Origin: Acidilobaceae archaeon UBA162
GTDB lineage: Archaea; Thermoproteota; Thermoprotei_A; Sulfolobales; Acidilobaceae
Direction of reading: 5' to 3'
Length of the DNA: 19,307 nucleotides
NCBI GenBank assembly: GCA_002496425.1
Contig: DAJS01000017.1
Coordinates: 9,322 to 28,628 of the forward strand
Made by a program: the position numbers and the translations under genes. The notes beneath the pieces are model-generated. The model had not been told where the DNA came from. It ran no database searches and saw only the letters and a list, made by a program, of their open reading frames with translations. Positions 12,900 to 19,307 of the stretch are shown here, in pieces (within the stretch, counting starts at the first letter, position 1; every line of letters starts with the position of its first letter).

Positions 12900-14201
12900 T
12901 TGTCCCGCGACGAGGACTTCATTATTGCCAGCGTCAGGGGCTTACTGGCATTGGACTCAAGGGGCAACCCTACGGTCAAGGCAGTAGTGAGAACCAAGGG
13001 CGGCGTGGGGGTTGGCATAGCTCCCAGCGGGGCCAGCAAGAGCACCAAGGAGGCCGTGGAGCTGAGGGACGGAGGGAAGGCCTGGGGAGGCATGGGAGTC
13101 TCCCAGGCGCTCGCTGGCTTCAACACCTCCGTGGCTCCAAGGCTGATAGGGCTCGACTCAAGGCAACAGGCCTTTATTGACAGCCTCCTGATAGAGCTCG
13201 ACGGCACTCCAAACAAGTCCAGGATAGGAGGTAATGTAACCACGGCGCTCAGCATAGCTGTGGCCAAGGCCGCAGCCGATACCGCTGGCATGCCATTATA
13301 TGAGTACCTGGGGGGCCCGGGGGCTAAGGTGCTGCCCACGCCACTCCTCAACGTGCTTAACGGAGGAGTTCACGCTGGCAACAACCTGGCCTTTCAGGAG
13401 TTCATAATAATCCCGGCGGGGGCTAGGACATTCTCAGATGCCATGAGGATGGCGGTTGAGGTCTACAAATCCCTCAAGTCATACCTCTCCGAGAAGTACG
13501 GCAAGGGAGCCACAAACGTGGGCGATGAGGGGGGCTACGCGCCGCCTATGAGCATGGTAGAGGAGGCGCTCGAGGCTCTAAGCACCGCGGTTAAGGCAGC
13601 AGGCTACGAGCTCGGGAAGGATTTCCTGCTCGGCATGGACGCTGCATCCTCTGAGTTCTACAACGCTGAGAAGAAGGTCTATGTTGTTGACGGAAAGGAG
13701 TACGATGCCTCCTCTCTGATGGACCTTTACGTCCAGCTAATAGACAGGTACTCAATAGCCTATTTGGAGGACCCGTTCCACGAGAATGACCTGAATCACT
13801 TTGCTGAGCTCACGGCCAAGGTAGGCAACAGAGTCCTAGTTGTAGGCGACGATCTGTACTCTACCAACATAAAGTACCTGGCCCAAGGCATAAAGGCTAG
13901 GGCCACTAATGGAGCCCTAGTTAAGGTAAATCAGGTCGGCACGTTAAGTGAAACTCTTGACTACGTAAGGATGGCTAGGTCAGCTGGTATAAGGCCGGTG
14001 GTGAGCCACAGGAGCGGGGACTCGGAGGACTCCTTCATAGCTGACCTTGCTGTAGCCGTTGGGGCCGGGGTCATAAAGACCGGCGCGCCCGCCAGGAGCG
14101 AGAGGCTGGCCAAGTACAATAGGCTCCTGGAGATAGAGGCTGAGCTCGGGCCGGCCGCCATATATGCTGGCGCTGAGCCCTTCACTGGTCTCGTGGCCTG
14201 A
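12900..14201 (+). CDS. eno: Enolase (phosphopyruvate hydratase)
   Basis: Interconverts 2-phosphoglycerate and phosphoenolpyruvate in glycolysis and gluconeogenesis. The 433 residues are of normal family length and carry L-D-S-R-G-N-P-T at 18-25, the mobile loop P-S-G-A-S near 42-46, N-G-G-V-H-A-G-N-N at 154-162 (H158), G-D-E-G-G at 208-212 with Glu210, Mg ligands D247, E290 and D317, catalytic Lys342 in K-V-N-Q, S-H-R-S-G-D-S-E-D at 369-377 and K-T-G-A-P-A-R-S-E-R at 393-402. The frame is open for a further 315 nt upstream, but that part is antisense to the zinc-ribbon gene and unlike enolase. The TTG at 12900 is chosen because the protein then begins just before the conserved core, GAGGAG lies immediately upstream and a TATA box sits at 12861. 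Confidence 0.96.
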   Translation: MSRDEDFIIASVRGLLALDSRGNPTVKAVVRTKGGVGVGIAPSGASKSTKEAVELRDGGKAWGGMGVSQALAGFNTSVAPRLIGLDSRQQAFIDSLLIELDGTPNKSRIGGNVTTALSIAVAKAAADTAGMPLYEYLGGPGAKVLPTPLLNVLNGGVHAGNNLAFQEFIIIPAGARTFSDAMRMAVEVYKSLKSYLSEKYGKGATNVGDEGGYAPPMSMVEEALEALSTAVKAAGYELGKDFLLGMDAASSEFYNAEKKVYVVDGKEYDASSLMDLYVQLIDRYSIAYLEDPFHENDLNHFAELTAKVGNRVLVVGDDLYSTNIKYLAQGIKARATNGALVKVNQVGTLSETLDYVRMARSAGIRPVVSHRSGDSEDSFIADLAVAVGAGVIKTGAPARSERLAKYNRLLEIEAELGPAAIYAGAEPFTGLVA

Positions 14202-14205
14202 GCGC

Positions 14206-14214
14206 TTTTTACTA
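14206..14214 (+). promoter_or_regulatory. Probable TATA box of ahcY, overlapping a T-run after eno
   Basis: TTTTTACTA begins 5 nt after the enolase stop codon and centres about 34 nt before the ahcY TTG. The same T-run could help end the enolase transcript. Between it and the start codon, GCCCC (14224-14228) can pair with GGGGC (14234-14238) around a 5-nt loop, close to the ribosome entry site. Confidence 0.4.
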
Positions 14215-14242
14215 GGCCTCCTCGCCCCAGCTAGGGGCCGAC

Positions 14243-15490
14243 TTGTCAGGCTCAAAGGTTAGAGATCCCTCGCTGGCCGGTGAAGGGAGGCTCAAGATTG
14301 AGTGGGCAGAGAGGCATATGCCGGTTCTCATGCTTCTTCGCTCAAGGTATGCTCAGTCAAAGCCCTTGGCTGGTCTAAGGATCTCAGCGGCACTCCACGT
14401 GACTAAGGAGACGGCAGTGCTTGTCAGAACCCTAAGGGACTGGGGAGCCACGCTGTTCCTGGTGCCTAGCAACCCGCTCTCAACTCAGGACGATGTGGCC
14501 GCAGCCCTGGCCGAGGAGGGAATAACTGTTGAGGCGTGGAGAGGTATGAGCGAGCAGGAGTACTTCAGCGCCATAAGGGATGCTGCCAGGCAGGCACCTG
14601 ACATAGTTATAGACGATGGCGCTGACCTGCATGTCACTATACATGAGGAGATGCCTGAGGTAGGCAAGAGGGTTATAGGGGGCAATGAGGAGACCACAAC
14701 AGGTATAATAAGGCTTAGAGCCATGGAGAGTGCTGGGAAGCTACTCTACCCAATAATAGCGGTCAACAACGCGCTGACCAAGTACCTGTTTGATAACAGG
14801 TATGGGACGGGCCAGAGCAGCATAGACGGCATACTTAGGGCAACTAATGTGCTCCTAGCAGGCAAGAGAGTTGTGGTTGCCGGCTATGGATGGGTCGGAA
14901 GGGGCATAGCCAACAGGGCCAGGGGGATGGGAGCCAGGGTGATAGTGACCGAGGTTGATCCCATAAGGGCCCTTGAAGCTGTGATGGATGGCTTTGACGT
15001 CATGTCCATGGAGGAGGCGGCTAAGGTAGGCGACGTATTCATAACGGCCACAGGTGACAGGGACGTGATAACCAAGGAGCACATGATGCTCATGAAGGAC
15101 GGCGCTATACTCGCTAACGCTGGCCACTTCAACGTCGAGGTGAGCGTTAGCGACCTCGAGTCAATAGCGGTATCTAAGAGGGAAATAAGGCCTAATACCG
15201 TTGAGTACACGCTTCCCAATGGTAGGAAGCTTTACCTGTTGGCCGAGGGCAGGCTGATTAACCTTGTCGCAGCCGAGGGCCACCCGAGCGAGGTGATGGA
15301 CATGAGCTTTGCCAACCAGGCCCTGGCTGTGCTCTATCATGTTAACAATAGGGGCAAACTGAGGCCAGGGGTCTACGAAGTGCCAAGGGAGCAGGATGAG
15401 GAGGTGGCAAGGCTTAAGCTGGAGACTATGGGTATACATATAGACAGACTAAGCCCGGCCCAGGAGGAGTACCTGAGGAGCTGGAGATGA
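14243..15490 (+). CDS. ahcY: S-adenosylhomocysteine hydrolase (adenosylhomocysteinase)
   Basis: Reversibly splits S-adenosylhomocysteine, the product of SAM-dependent methylation, into adenosine and homocysteine using bound NAD. The 415 residues contain H-V-T-K-E-T near 52-57, D-D-G-A-D-L-H at 124-130, the E-E-T-T-T-G block at 149-154 (E150), Lys180 and Asp184 in the T-K-Y-L-F-D-N segment, the NAD Rossmann loop G-Y-G-W-V-G-R-G at 214-221 with Glu237 ending its second strand, and G-H-P-S-E-V-M-D-M-S-F near the C-terminus. The enzyme is short like other archaeal forms, lacking the C-terminal K-Y-R-Y that bacterial and eukaryotic enzymes use to close the neighbour's NAD site. The start is TTG at 14243, placing S-K-V-R-D at the N-terminus as in relatives. 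Its stop overlaps the protease ATG (ATGA). Confidence 0.95.
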   Translation: MSGSKVRDPSLAGEGRLKIEWAERHMPVLMLLRSRYAQSKPLAGLRISAALHVTKETAVLVRTLRDWGATLFLVPSNPLSTQDDVAAALAEEGITVEAWRGMSEQEYFSAIRDAARQAPDIVIDDGADLHVTIHEEMPEVGKRVIGGNEETTTGIIRLRAMESAGKLLYPIIAVNNALTKYLFDNRYGTGQSSIDGILRATNVLLAGKRVVVAGYGWVGRGIANRARGMGARVIVTEVDPIRALEAVMDGFDVMSMEEAAKVGDVFITATGDRDVITKEHMMLMKDGAILANAGHFNVEVSVSDLESIAVSKREIRPNTVEYTLPNGRKLYLLAEGRLINLVAAEGHPSEVMDMSFANQALAVLYHVNNRGKLRPGVYEVPREQDEEVARLKLETMGIHIDRLSPAQEEYLRSWR

Positions 15491-16620
15491 ACTTTACCCC
15501 GACGCTCGTCTCTGTACTTGCCTTTGTTATCTTCTGGATAGCGCTCTACTTAGGCCTCAGGAGGGCCAAGATCAGGGGGCTCACGGTCTACCCGCTGCTC
15601 CTCATCTACAGGGTAGGCTACTCTAGGCCGGCAGCGAGTTCATCTGGCGTCAGGTGGAGAGCAGCAAGGCTATACGGACTCATATCTGTGCCGTTGCTGG
15701 CCTTTGGCATTGGCTACTTCTTCTATCTGTCAGGTAACCTGTTCCTCCTGAGATATGTGGCCAAGGTGCCAGGTGCCTATAATGAGGGCTTTGTCCCTAT
15801 TATACCTGGCATCACCGTGAGCCTTCAGGAGTTCATTTACATACTGGTAGCCATAGGCATAGCTGTGCTGGTACACGAGTTCTCCCACGCGGTAGTTGCT
15901 AGGGCTGAGGGGGTTCCAATAAGAAACGCAGGCTTCATATTGCTCGCCTTCATACCTGCCGCATTCGTGGAGCCTGATGAGGGGTCCATGAAGGCCGCCA
16001 GGAGATCCTCGAGGATTAAGGTCTTTGCAGCTGGGGTGGCTGCTAATGTGATCCTTGGGTTCCTGTTCGCATACATACTTGGCCTGGTAACTCCGGCCTT
16101 GGCCAGCGGTGTCAACATAGTTGGTGTCCAGGCGGGCTCACCGGCCTACATGGCTGGCCTGAGGCCTGGTATGGTGATAGTGGCCGTGAACGGAACCCGC
16201 GTTGCCACGCTCTCCCAGACCCTGGCCCAGCTGACGAGGATAGGGGCAGAGTCTAACGCCACCAGCGCTACTGTTAACCTAACGGTGATCTACAACGGGG
16301 TCCTGGAGAACCTTATGGTTCACAAGGCTGCTGGCGTGCCTCGCTTGGGCATTGAGGTTGAGCAGGCCTACAGGTATTCCCAGCTGGTAAGCCTTCTCGT
16401 GGCCATGTATATTGTAAACCTTGGGCTCGCACTGGTCAACGCCGCCCCACTGGCATTCCCGCTACCCGGCATGGGCATTGAGAGCGACGGAGGCCAGGCT
16501 CTGAGGGACGCGCTCTTGGCCCTAGGCAAGGGGTGGGAGAGGGCTGGCCAAGCAGTGGAGCTGCTGACGCTGCTGATCCTGTTGAGCCTCATAACTGTAA
16601 GCAGGATAGCCCTCCCTTAG
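15487..16620 (+). CDS. Membrane-embedded site-2-type metalloprotease (M50) with PDZ domain
   Basis: A polytopic intramembrane zinc protease of 377 residues. Hydrophobic segments occur at about 5-23, 62-83, 113-130, 146-162, 180-204, 300-325 and 355-370. The zinc motif is H-E-F-S-H at 130-134, inside the third segment. A PDZ domain spans roughly 205-285 (V-N-I-V-G-V-Q-A-G-S-P-A-Y-M-A-G-L-R-P-G). The usual second motif N-x2-P-x(3-5)-D-G appears as N-A-A-P (318-321) followed only at 334-335 by D-G-G, a gap about 7 residues longer than common. S2P enzymes cut membrane-bound regulators or leftover signal peptides; the substrate is unknown. The ATG overlaps the ahcY stop by 4 nt, with GAGGAG about 7 nt upstream, so translation is coupled to ahcY. 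Confidence 0.9.
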   Translation: MNFTPTLVSVLAFVIFWIALYLGLRRAKIRGLTVYPLLLIYRVGYSRPAASSSGVRWRAARLYGLISVPLLAFGIGYFFYLSGNLFLLRYVAKVPGAYNEGFVPIIPGITVSLQEFIYILVAIGIAVLVHEFSHAVVARAEGVPIRNAGFILLAFIPAAFVEPDEGSMKAARRSSRIKVFAAGVAANVILGFLFAYILGLVTPALASGVNIVGVQAGSPAYMAGLRPGMVIVAVNGTRVATLSQTLAQLTRIGAESNATSATVNLTVIYNGVLENLMVHKAAGVPRLGIEVEQAYRYSQLVSLLVAMYIVNLGLALVNAAPLAFPLPGMGIESDGGQALRDALLALGKGWERAGQAVELLTLLILLSLITVSRIALP

Positions 16621-16660
16621 CGGCGCCCTAGGACTTTAAGAAGGGATTAGAATCTAAAGG

Positions 16661-16683
16661 GTTCTTAACGGGCCCTTGAGAAC
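16661..16683 (+). terminator. Hairpin downstream of the protease gene
   Basis: GTTCTTAA (16661-16668) pairs with TTGAGAAC (16676-16683), with one G-U pair, around the loop CGGGCCC. It lies 41 nt past the protease stop. No T-run follows, so it is not a standard intrinsic terminator; it might instead stabilise the 3' end or belong to a small RNA started from the TATA-like sequence at 16634. Confidence 0.35.
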
Positions 16684-16898
16684 TTAGCTGACCTCCTTCC
16701 TGTCCTGAATTACGAGGGTTCCCTTCAAGGTGGTTCGCGGAGTCCTTGGTTTACAGCCTTCACCTTAATCGCTCCATTGTTGGCGTTTCTCTATCTCTCA
16801 ATTAATCCAGAGGTATGCCGCGAGCTAGGACCTCCAGCTTTAATCATTCCTACGCTTTTCTATGTGCCTGCTAAAGCGGACCTCCTTAAATACAAATA

Positions 16899-16950
16899 AG
16901 TTTGCTAAAAAGTACTTAAAAACCCTATCCCGCTCCTAGAAAAGGGCGGG
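16899..16950 (-). terminator. Probable terminator of the GH57 gene
   Basis: On the minus strand, 17 nt past the stop codon, CCCGC and GCGGG (16946-16950 and 16929-16933) can pair around a 12-nt loop, and the following sequence contains two T-runs (GGGTTTTTAAG, then ACTTTTTAGC). Archaeal termination mainly needs T-runs, which are present here. Confidence 0.6.
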
Positions 16951-16966
16951 CTTACCTTATACTTGG

Positions 16967-19307
16967 TTACACGTAATGTGACGGTGGGGTCCTCCTGGTT
17001 ATCGTTATAATAGCCACACCTATGACTATGGCAATTACAACTATGGCTACAACTGCTATCAGCGCTGCGTTAACAGAGGGCGACTTGAGTACCTTATATG
17101 AGGTGTAAGCTGAGGTCGTAGTGACCGTGGCAAAGCTGTATACGGTGACCGGACTGGCCGAGGTGACCGTTGAGGTAACTGTTACTGTCGTTATGCTGGT
17201 ACTGACCGACGTTGATGACATTGATGTTGTTGAAGTGATCACCGTTGTTGGGGCTATGGAGACTGTAATCGGGTAGGAGCCTATAGGGAGCCCATAGCTG
17301 CTCAGGGGCAGTGGAGCAACGCCAACCTGGGCCTTGCTGGCAGGCGCGTAGACGTTAACTGTGGCCCTGAACCCGGGCACAACGGAGATGCCAGGCACTA
17401 TGATTGTGTTGTTGCCAGGCATTAGGGTGGCTTTGATGGCCTCTGAGGCAGTACCGTTGGAGACCACTATGATAACATGAGCTGGCACGCCGTACTTGTC
17501 CCCAGCGGCCAGGTTCCACGGCAGGGCGTTGTCCACAACTACTTCTGTTGACCCGTTGGTGAGTCTATAGACTGCCACGGGGGTTATGTGACTCAGGAGA
17601 CCGCTCACGTAGTTAACTATGGCCTTATCGTAAATTATTGGCTGCACCCAGAACCACTTGGGCCCGTAGTTGGGTGGCCCGGCCCCGTAGGCCCAGTCGC
17701 TGCCCTCGGCGGCGTAAAGCCAGTTCCACATGGTGTAATACATGTAGTATGGGTTGACTACGGTGCCTGAGCTGGTGTTGAGCTCGTAAGGCATATGCAT
17801 AGTAGCCTCGAACCAGCTTATGCTGGCATTGGGGGCGTGGGCAAAGGATAGGTTGACTATGGGCGATACAGGGGTGCCTAGCACGTTTGAGAGCGCAACG
17901 AGGTACTCCCTGGCCAGGCTGTCATTGCCCCATATGTATACCTTAGCCGGGTAGCCGTTGTTCCAGTTGTTAAGGTTGGTAGCCCAGCTCTCCTCAGGCA
18001 GGTTGGTCAGCACGGCAGCTACCGGGTGAGTCTCTATGGCCTGGTTAACGGTCTGAGTGATGAGCCAGCCCTCTGACTCATACTCAGAGATAGCCTGGTA
18101 TATGGCCTCAAGGTCGTAGGCTGAGTTTGGCATTGGGTTGAATATGATCGGGTTCTCACCGTCTAGAGCAACTACTACAACGCCGCCTGGGTGCTGCATG
18201 TAGACCTGTGCTAGGTACTGTATGAGCTCCTGGGCAGTGAGGTTGGGGCTCTGGCCGAAGAAGATGAAGCTAAACATGTTCGAGAGGTTAGTGTCTCTGA
18301 ACAACACGTACATCCTCTGGCCCGCTGAGTTCTCAACCTCATAGACGCCGTAGGGTCCCTGGCTCAGGCTGCCGCTGACGACGGTCAGGTCAGGAGCCAT
18401 CTGTATGAAGCTCTGGTAGTCAAGTACTGTCACGTTTATGCCCGTCTCATTGTATAGCCATATGAGGCCGTCGTTGAAGCCCATCTCAGGCGTCCAGGCC
18501 CCGTTGGCCTTGACTCCGAAGACATAGTAGGTCATCTGCTCGCCCATGAGTATCTGCGTCAACAGGTCAGAGGCCCATCCATTGTCATACTCGATAGCCA
18601 TGAGCGGGTGATAGAACGGCACTGTCAGAACCTGTAGCCTACCCTCCTTAACCATCTCCCTGTAAAGGCTCAGGGTGTAGTTCAGCGCCTGGAGGTCATG
18701 AGTTACGTCGATCTGACCGGTTAGGAACAGCGGCGAGCTCTGGTGCATGAAGGCCTCCCACTGGTAGAGCAGCACTGGCGTGAAATCAATGGTAATGTTG
18801 ATGTTAGGGAATAGGCTCAGCAGGTACGCCTGAATTTCGTAGGCCCCCATAAGCTGCCCGTCGAACGTGGTGTCCTGGCCTACGTGGTATATCGCCCACG
18901 GCTGGCCCCAGCTCCCGTTAGGCTCTAGGTAGAGCGGCTGGTGCATGTTCCAGACTATAACGAGGCTTATGGGCTTCTTGTTGGTTGTGTTGAGCACGTA
19001 GACCTGTGGCAACGGGACTTCGTAGGACTCCCCGCTGTAGTTTATCAGCAGGTAGCTGCTGTAGATGCCCTGGGGCACGTTAACTGGGAACGTCAGACTG
19101 AGCTTAGTGGTGCCAGTGGGTAACGTGAGCCTCCTGGTGGCGACTACGAAGGTCCCGAGCACCAGCTCAGCCGTCACGTTAACTGAGCTCATGGCATTTT
19201 GTATCGTCAAGTTCACAGTGGCGTTCTGGCCCACAGCGTACACGTACCTGCTGTACACCGCTGAGACCCTGAAGACCGAGTAGATGTCCTGTATAGCGAA
19301 GTTGGCG
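16967..19307 (-). CDS. Membrane-anchored extracellular glycoside hydrolase family 57 protein, 5'-truncated
   Basis: The frame is open to the window edge, so the true start and signal peptide lie beyond 19307; about 780 codons are visible. Counting from the internal GTG at 19258, residues 1-90 are a beta-rich Ig/CARDB-like domain and 95-415 the GH57 catalytic domain: W-N-M-H-Q-P at 103-108, L-T-V-P-F-Y-H-P at 211-218, G-A-W-T-P-E at 253-258 (nucleophile Glu258), F-R-D-T-N-L-S-N at 320-327 and A-L-D-G-E-N at 364-369. E-G-S-D-W at 518-522 is also seen in GH57 amylopullulanases. A beta domain follows (about 560-640), then a Ser/Thr-rich stalk at 664-722 and a transmembrane helix at 730-754 before a short basic tail. 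This suggests an alpha-glucan hydrolase displayed on the cell surface, with many N-glycosylation sequons. The exact substrate (starch, pullulan, maltodextrin) is not determinable. Confidence 0.88.
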   Translation of the reverse strand, partial: ANFAIQDIYSVFRVSAVYSRYVYAVGQNATVNLTIQNAMSSVNVTAELVLGTFVVATRRLTLPTGTTKLSLTFPVNVPQGIYSSYLLINYSGESYEVPLPQVYVLNTTNKKPISLVIVWNMHQPLYLEPNGSWGQPWAIYHVGQDTTFDGQLMGAYEIQAYLLSLFPNINITIDFTPVLLYQWEAFMHQSSPLFLTGQIDVTHDLQALNYTLSLYREMVKEGRLQVLTVPFYHPLMAIEYDNGWASDLLTQILMGEQMTYYVFGVKANGAWTPEMGFNDGLIWLYNETGINVTVLDYQSFIQMAPDLTVVSGSLSQGPYGVYEVENSAGQRMYVLFRDTNLSNMFSFIFFGQSPNLTAQELIQYLAQVYMQHPGGVVVVALDGENPIIFNPMPNSAYDLEAIYQAISEYESEGWLITQTVNQAIETHPVAAVLTNLPEESWATNLNNWNNGYPAKVYIWGNDSLAREYLVALSNVLGTPVSPIVNLSFAHAPNASISWFEATMHMPYELNTSSGTVVNPYYMYYTMWNWLYAAEGSDWAYGAGPPNYGPKWFWVQPIIYDKAIVNYVSGLLSHITPVAVYRLTNGSTEVVVDNALPWNLAAGDKYGVPAHVIIVVSNGTASEAIKATLMPGNNTIIVPGISVVPGFRATVNVYAPASKAQVGVAPLPLSSYGLPIGSYPITVSIAPTTVITSTTSMSSTSVSTSITTVTVTSTVTSASPVTVYSFATVTTTSAYTSYKVLKSPSVNAALIAVVAIVVIAIVIGVAIITITRRTPPSHYV

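Larger units (their letters stand above)
16621..16966. other. Gene-free convergent gap of 346 nt
   Basis: I find no reading frame longer than about 20 codons with a sensible start. It holds a CTTTAAG TATA-like element (16634-16640), the palindrome TTAGAATCTAA (16647-16657), a hairpin of 8-bp stem and 7-nt loop (16661-16683) and an A/T-rich end (about 16885-16925) leading into the terminator hairpin of the GH57 gene. Both neighbours end here, so most of this is probably 3' untranslated sequence. Confidence 0.6.

Noticed and set aside
14855..15219. Minus-strand frames inside ahcY
   Set aside because: Shadows of a strongly conserved gene, without motifs.
16725..16760. tRNA-like T-arm (GGTTCGCGGAGTCC)
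   Set aside because: Lacks the T-T-C-R-A loop consensus and no acceptor, D or anticodon arms can be folded around it.
16791..16847. 18-codon minus-strand frame in the convergent gap
   Set aside because: Too short, with no motif or convincing ribosome-binding site; expected by chance.
1..19307. CRISPR arrays, insertion sequences, phage or integrase genes
   Set aside because: No regularly spaced repeats, terminal repeats with transposase, or att-like tRNA fragments were seen.

Overview
The window looks like chromosome from a hyperthermophilic or thermoacidophilic crenarchaeon of the Desulfurococcales/Acidilobales type. The signs are archaeal-only enzymes (GTP cyclohydrolase III, archaeal-style lumazine synthase, DUF62 SAM hydrolase), short leaders behind TATA boxes, frequent TTG starts, many AGG/ATA codons and moderately high GC. 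From memory, the isocitrate dehydrogenase resembles the Aeropyrum enzyme and the aspartate aminotransferase resembles the Sulfolobus enzyme. The species is inferred only loosely. There is no rRNA, tRNA, CRISPR array, transposase or prophage gene. It reads as ordinary, densely packed core genome with large secreted proteins at both edges.

Layout. 1-1134: 3' part of an unrecognised glycosylated surface protein. 1168-3093: three tightly packed genes, a minimal nucleotidyltransferase-like protein, lumazine synthase (ribH) and GTP cyclohydrolase III (arfA), which form a riboflavin operon. 3087-4068, minus strand: a DUF2299-like protein and an unknown protein. 4149-6611: methylthioribose-1-phosphate isomerase (mtnA), then isocitrate dehydrogenase (icd). 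6629-7806, minus strand: a DUF123/Uri nuclease-like protein overlapping a HAD phosphatase by 4 nt. 7931-9022: FAD-dependent oxidoreductase. 9023-9312: convergent gap with a strong TATA box and several inverted repeats. 9313-11412, minus strand: aspartate aminotransferase, then SAM hydrolase. 11586-12188: unknown protein whose 3' end overlaps an antisense C2H2 finger gene. 12501-12803, minus strand: zinc-ribbon protein, divergent from enolase (12900-14201). 14243-16620: S-adenosylhomocysteine hydrolase (ahcY) translationally coupled to a membrane site-2-type protease. 16621-16966: gene-free convergent gap. 16967-19307, minus strand: 5'-truncated, membrane-anchored GH57-type glycoside hydrolase.

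Working together: ribH and arfA supply flavin. icd and eno are central carbon enzymes. ahcY, mtnA, the DUF62 SAM hydrolase and aspC lie within about 11 kb, and three of them deal with S-adenosylmethionine or its by-products, although they are separate transcription units. I found no clear new defence or mobile system. The items most worth a second look are the nucleotidyltransferase-riboflavin linkage, the DUF123-HAD pair, the ahcY-protease coupling, the antisense C2H2 overlap and the possible small RNA near 9174-9290.
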